Below the pieces are notes generated by a model, which had not been told where the DNA came from, did not search any database, and saw only the letters and a list, made by a program, of their open reading frames with translations. From the NCBI GenBank assembly GCA_027922465.2, contig BQMF02000051.1, forward strand, positions 1,054,001 through 1,118,000: 64,000 nucleotides of DNA. Reading direction: 5' to 3'. Of the stretch, positions 61,501-64,000 are shown piece by piece; positions within the stretch are counted from its first letter, which is position 1, and each line of letters begins with the position of its first letter. The translations under genes were made by a program, and so were the position numbers. Source of the DNA: Turritopsis dohrnii. Taxonomy: Eukaryota > Cnidaria > Hydrozoa > Anthoathecata > Oceaniidae.

Positions 61501-63630
61501 CTGAAAAGAAATATTGTAATGTTGGACTCCTCCACTTTTTGCGACTGACCTTGAATAACCTGATTGGTTACATTGTATCATGGTAACTACTTCAAGAATA
61601 AAGGTTTTTGAAATGATAATCACAGTAGAACAATTGCTGGCATAGAAACGAGTTCGGTATGATGGACAACTGAGCTCGTACGTGGCATATAAACATGAAT
61701 ACCAAGTGTGTTCATGACGTCATCATTCAAACAATGCAGAAATTGATAGTTTCTCGATCTTATTTGACATTGTAATGACAAAAGTAAGTTTTTCGAAGTA
61801 ACCTCAATGGTAAAAGGGATTGAGCCCTTTTCTGCTGCCAATGAAACTGTGTTGCAAATAATCGTGACGTCATCGTTGTACTGACAGTAAGTTGCAAATT
61901 TCACAATCGTCTTTAAAATCTCTGTAGAGCCAGGATATTATCAAAGTGGTGAGTTTGGAATCAGGCTAGAGACAGCCGTTTGTGTACGACCGAAGAAAAC
62001 AAAGGTAATAGTATTTTTTGGAGACGGTGAAGTTCTTTACAGCAAATACATCGTAATATTATTAATAAGAATAGTTTCACCTTATTACCAAGCACAGTCT
62101 TTTATTCGAACAGAATTTTATAAACTTTCATAACTATTGATAAGATTGGTGATGGTGGATCTATCTTCGTGAAAGACACTACTCGACACTGTCATCCATT
62201 TTTTATATAGCATCATCCTCTCATTCCTTTTTGAACTGCAATGAACTCTTAGACGAGATTGTGTATTAAGGCATTTTGTTTTTAGTATAACTCTGGATCA
62301 TATTACGGCTTTGAAGTACTCACATGGGTAAGTCTTTGTTTTTTTTTCGGCCTCTTCGATCATGGAAAACCCAGTGAGCAAAATCGCCAAAAAGGCACTG
62401 CAATGAAGAGCATTTTTAATGAAATAGTGTGTATATTTCTGTACTCCTACGCAGTGATTTTTCAATATATTTGCCCGCAGAGTAAGAATGTGTTTAACTA
62501 ACATTAGGTATCACGATGTTCACAATACACCTTTCCCGTAATTGATTGCGCAATATTTTTATCATGCTCTACCTCGTTTTCAATATGCTATACCATGACA
62601 ACCGAATCTCCGTGCTCAATCATTAACACTATCACAATCATTACACTAATTGCTCATTACTGAAATGAGTCCCGTGCCATTCTGTTACCATATCAACCTT
62701 TGCGAAAACGAGGCGGAGTATGGTAAAAAGTATTGCGCAATCAATTACGGGAAAGGTGTATTACCCAAATGAATTTTAAGAACTCTACACCATGGAGTTT
62801 TGATGATCTGAATTTGTTTTGTTTTTATTCTGAAACACAAAAACACAGTGATATTATCACCGTAACTCTATAACAAAGAATTTCTGAAAGTTTGACCTAA
62901 GACCAACCTCGAACCCGGGGTCTCTTAACTTTCCGATAAGTGGACGCTTTTTGGACATGAGGTTCTAGATTTGTTATGTCTAAACAGTCTTGCTCTATGA
63001 GTTTCGGTTTCAGATTAAGTTCGCACGACGTTTGTATGGGCAAATATGTGTGCATTTAAAAACTACTTTAAACGATCTTAATTCTTGCAGGTGCCGTTTG
63101 ATAGAGCTCTTATTAATGTTGACATGTTGAATGAAATACAGGTGAGAATGAACTGCTGGATGGTTTCGTCTTAATGTCTGTATTACAGAATCTTTCCCAA
63201 CTTTTAAGACTATGGAAAATAGTATTTCTCTAAAGAAATTTTAGAACTCAAAAAACGCCACAAAATCTAAGGATCTTTAAATTATAATTACTGTATTTTC
63301 TCTAATTACCGCCCAGGTGCTCATTGCAATTTTACTGCATTTGGGTGGTGGGTGGGCGTTTATTCCATGTATGGCGTTAAATGAAGTTTTGACCTTAGAA
63401 TTTACTTTATTGGAACTATCAATTTTTAGATTAATTGGCTAAACAAGTATTACAAAGATATTCGGGAGATTATGGGTCCTGAAATTACAAAACAGGGTAA
63501 AACGAAAGTGTACGCGTATATGCAGGAACAGACAAAACCATTTAAAAAACAGCAGACCGGAAGCTCGACTTCCATTACAGCTTCTTTACTTTTGTCTGTA
63601 TTTACTTTTGTGATCGTGCAAACTTTGTAA
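46958..63630 (+). CDS. XPNPEP2-like: XPNPEP2-like membrane Xaa-Pro aminopeptidase, 26 exons
   Basis: M24B-family metallopeptidase that removes N-terminal residues preceding proline. Exons: 46958-47003, 48640-48689, 50008-50121, 50364-50427, 51546-51650, 51727-51767, 51946-51994, 52325-52380 (3' end uncertain), 53727-53844, 54303-54398, 54706-54787, 55176-55329, 55525-55569, 55763-55849, 56118-56168, 57464-57525, 57776-57853, 58310-58381, 58820-58880, 59891-59960, 60145-60249, 61098-61172, 61928-62004, 62286-62327, 63091-63141, 63430-63630. The frame closes at about 683 aa (human XPNPEP2 is 674). Metal ligands Asp451, Asp462, His525, Glu561 and Glu575 are present. A signal peptide and a hydrophobic C-terminus after a small-residue cluster (TGSSTS) indicate a secreted, GPI-anchored ectoenzyme, the XPNPEP2 form and not cytosolic XPNPEP1. 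Confidence 0.9.
48064..48200. mobile_element. CCCAGTGGGC-type MITE, copy 1 (rearranged)
   Basis: Begins CCCAGTGTGCTGATTTATTG and contains a doubled AATCAATGTGAAGGAGAGAAA and TCTATAGAAATATACACA. The right end is degenerate. Intron 1 of the aminopeptidase gene. Confidence 0.55.
48982..49581. mobile_element. 600-bp TIR element with possible TTTC duplication
   Basis: Ends CTATGGCGCGCCAAAA and its inverted counterpart ending GGCGCGCGATAG. Inverted similarity runs about 90 bp, through GATAATACTTTGTGCA-like and ATACTATCTGTTTAT. TTTC flanks both ends (48978-48981, 49582-49585). No transposase. Lies in intron 2 of the aminopeptidase gene. Confidence 0.7.
50217..50340. mobile_element. CCCAGTGGGC-type MITE, copy 2
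   Basis: ACCCAGTGGGTCAAATCATC at the left; the right end is TTTGCCTCTTGGGT. The core GAAATAGTGTGTATGTTTCT and TCTATAGAAATGCACTC is shared with the other copies. Intron 3. Confidence 0.75.
50693..51150. mobile_element. TIR element with AATCCTCTAATAAACGCC ends, TA duplication
   Basis: The left end contains AATCCTCTAATAAACGCC; the right end, reversed, AATCCTCTAATAAACACCC. Subterminal AAACGCCCCC-like words are repeated on both sides. TA flanks each end (50691-50692, 51151-51152). A degenerate relative may lie near 63300-63360 (CTCTAATTACCGCCC). Confidence 0.7.
53388..53499. mobile_element. CCCAGTGGGC-type MITE, copy 3
   Basis: CCCAATGAGCAAAAAGTCAC at the left and TTTGCCCATTAGG at the right; core ATTGAAACAGTGTGTATTTT. 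Intron 8. Confidence 0.7.
53614..53705. mobile_element. CCCAGTGGGC-type MITE, copy 4 (inverted)
   Basis: CCCAGTAGGCAAATTTGTTA at the left and GATTTTGCCCACTGGG at the right, with the core AATCAATGTGAAGGAGTG reading in the opposite sense to copies 2 and 3. Intron 8, immediately before exon 9: the element's right end lies 22 bp from the splice acceptor. Confidence 0.72.
54034..54117. mobile_element. CCCAGTGGGC-type MITE, copy 5 (left end lost)
   Basis: GAAATAGTGTGTATATTTCT, TCTATAGAAATTCACTCC and a right end CTTGCCCATTGGG. Intron 9. Confidence 0.68.
55030..55150. mobile_element. CCCAGTGGGC-type MITE, copy 6 (diverged)
   Basis: CCTAGTGGAGAAATTTATTG at the left; GACGATTTTGCACATTG at the right; ATGAAAATGCTCTTC inside. 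Intron 11. Confidence 0.55.
55763..63630 (+). CDS. XPNPEP2-like: XPNPEP2-like exons 14-26: catalytic pita-bread domain and GPI signal
   Basis: Catalytic landmarks: IIHYR (exon 17), [10 protein letters not shown] with Asp451 (exon 18), [11 protein letters not shown] with Asp462 (exon 19), [12 protein letters not shown] with His525 (exon 21), [15 protein letters not shown] with Glu561 and Glu575 (exon 23), [14 protein letters not shown] (exon 25). Spacings of 11 residues (Asp-Asp), 63 (Asp-His) and 14 (Glu-Glu) match those of human XPNPEP1 as I recall them. Exon 26 ends [16 protein letters not shown], a GPI-attachment hydrophobic tail, with the stop at 63628-63630. Confidence 0.9.
56650..57235. 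mobile_element. CGCG-word TIR element
   Basis: The left end contains TTTAAAGGAACTAAATT; the right end, reversed, TTTAAAAGAAACTAAATTTC. Both flanks repeat TTTCGCGG and TTTAATTTCG words. No transposase. Intron 15 of the aminopeptidase gene. Confidence 0.65.
58559..58686. mobile_element. Short inverted-repeat element, partner of 61417-61551
   Basis: GTCAAATTTTCTGGAGGAGA at the left and CTCCTCCACAAAAATTGAC at the right, with GAGACTGAAAAGAA inside, also found in 61417-61551. Intron 18. Confidence 0.55.
58957..59711. mobile_element. CGCG-word TIR element with a nested SINE
   Basis: Ends ACCTTAAAGGTATTAAATTT on the left and the same sequence inverted on the right (to 59711). Each arm carries tandem TTTCGCGGGTATTTAATTTC units (three or more at left, two or more at right). 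A SINE sits between the arms. Intron 19. Confidence 0.75.
59235..59526 (-). repeat. tRNA-derived SINE, copy 2
   Basis: On the minus strand the A box TAGCCTTGTGGTAGAG (59517-59502) and the B box GGGTTCAATCCC (59474-59463) are intact. It is a longer copy than 41835-42003, with the shared tail word CCGCTCAACTAGACAACC. Confidence 0.8.
60622..60705. mobile_element. CCCAGTGGGC-type MITE, copy 7 (fragment)
   Basis: TTGAAACGATGTGCATATTT and TTCTATACAAATGTACACTT match the shared core; the ends are degraded. Intron 21. Confidence 0.5.
61417..61551. mobile_element. Short inverted-repeat element, partner of 58559-58686
   Basis: AGGTCAGTCAAAATTTGTGG at the left; the inverted right end is AGGTCAGTCGCAAAAAGTGG. 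It is preceded by CAGAGGCGTAGCCAG, a hAT-like terminus. Intron 22. Confidence 0.6.
62370..62482. mobile_element. CCCAGTGGGC-type MITE, copy 8
   Basis: CCCAGTGAGCAAAATCGCC at the left, GAAATAGTGTGTATATTTCT in the core and TTTGCCCGCAGAG at the right. Intron 24. Confidence 0.7.
62528..62758. mobile_element. 231-bp MITE with TA duplication
   Basis: Near-perfect 30-bp termini beginning CACCTTTCCCGTAATTGATT on both ends, extending less perfectly to about 55 bp, flanked by TA (62526-62527, 62759-62760). Mariner/Tc1-type by target site. Intron 24. Confidence 0.8.
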
Positions 63631-64000
63631 ATGTATTTGTTGTTAGTTGTATTGTCTTGATTTGTATTATCAAAAGATCTTAAAAAAATTCTAGTTCCTA
63701 TATATTTTGGTTTACGTTTCTTATGATCTGTCAGTTTAAGCGGAAATATTTAATCTAATCACTGTTAGTATAATAGCACGTGGCGTGACATCAGTTTTTT
63801 TTCCCCATGATCATGGGGAATCATTGTATTGCATCCCCAATCGAAAGGGACGTTTTTGGGGAAATATCTCGAGAACCAATACGGATAACTGACGTTTTTT
63901 GGGGTCCGCGATACAGGCGATGGGGTGACGAACAATTTGGGACTAATTTCTTATAATTTCTATAACGTCATCAAAATCTTTGATCGATGATATCTCGGTT
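63631..64000. other. 3' flank of the aminopeptidase gene
   Basis: No gene visible. From about 63795 a CCCCATGATCATGGGG palindrome and a GC-richer stretch suggest the start of another repeat cut by the window edge. Confidence 0.5.

Overview
This is AT-rich eukaryotic (animal) DNA. It holds two multi-exon genes, both on the + strand, with GT-AG introns packed with transposable elements. I favour a marine invertebrate, perhaps a cnidarian, because the genes are animal-type and the repeats include Penelope-like, PIF/Harbinger and tRNA-derived SINE families. The species call is low confidence and no phylogeny was possible.

Layout: 1-5411 is non-coding flank with interspersed repeats. 5412-41152 is an ABCC4/MRP4-like multidrug exporter that I could assemble as 29 exons (4107 nt of coding sequence, 1368 aa, frame closed throughout). 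Its large introns contain stacked elements: a mariner-type MITE (6963-7268), a 127-bp minisatellite (9770-10300), a PIF/Harbinger transposon with an intact MADF-type gene and a dead transposase (14277-17239), a nest of TIR elements with a 99%-identical direct duplication (21140-27416), and a large GACGTC-rich inverted-repeat composite (30319-33110). The most striking feature is a 2489-bp DNA transposon (36118-38606; 6-bp target duplication ATATAC) sitting inside coding exon 22, which breaks the reading frame of the second membrane domain in this haplotype.

41153-46957 is intergenic: a tandem duplication, a tRNA-derived SINE, and a 5'-truncated Penelope-like retroelement (reverse transcriptase plus GIY-YIG) facing an inverted partial copy. 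Both copies carry a hammerhead-ribozyme-like core.

46958-63630 is an XPNPEP2-like (membrane Xaa-Pro aminopeptidase) gene of 26 exons, about 683 aa, with signal peptide, all five metal ligands and a GPI-type tail. Its introns hold at least eight copies of one short CCCAGTGGGC-type MITE that I did not see elsewhere in the window.

The two host genes have unrelated roles (organic anion/drug export; ectopeptidase), so their adjacency suggests no pathway. No CRISPR arrays, rRNA genes or complete tRNA genes were seen.
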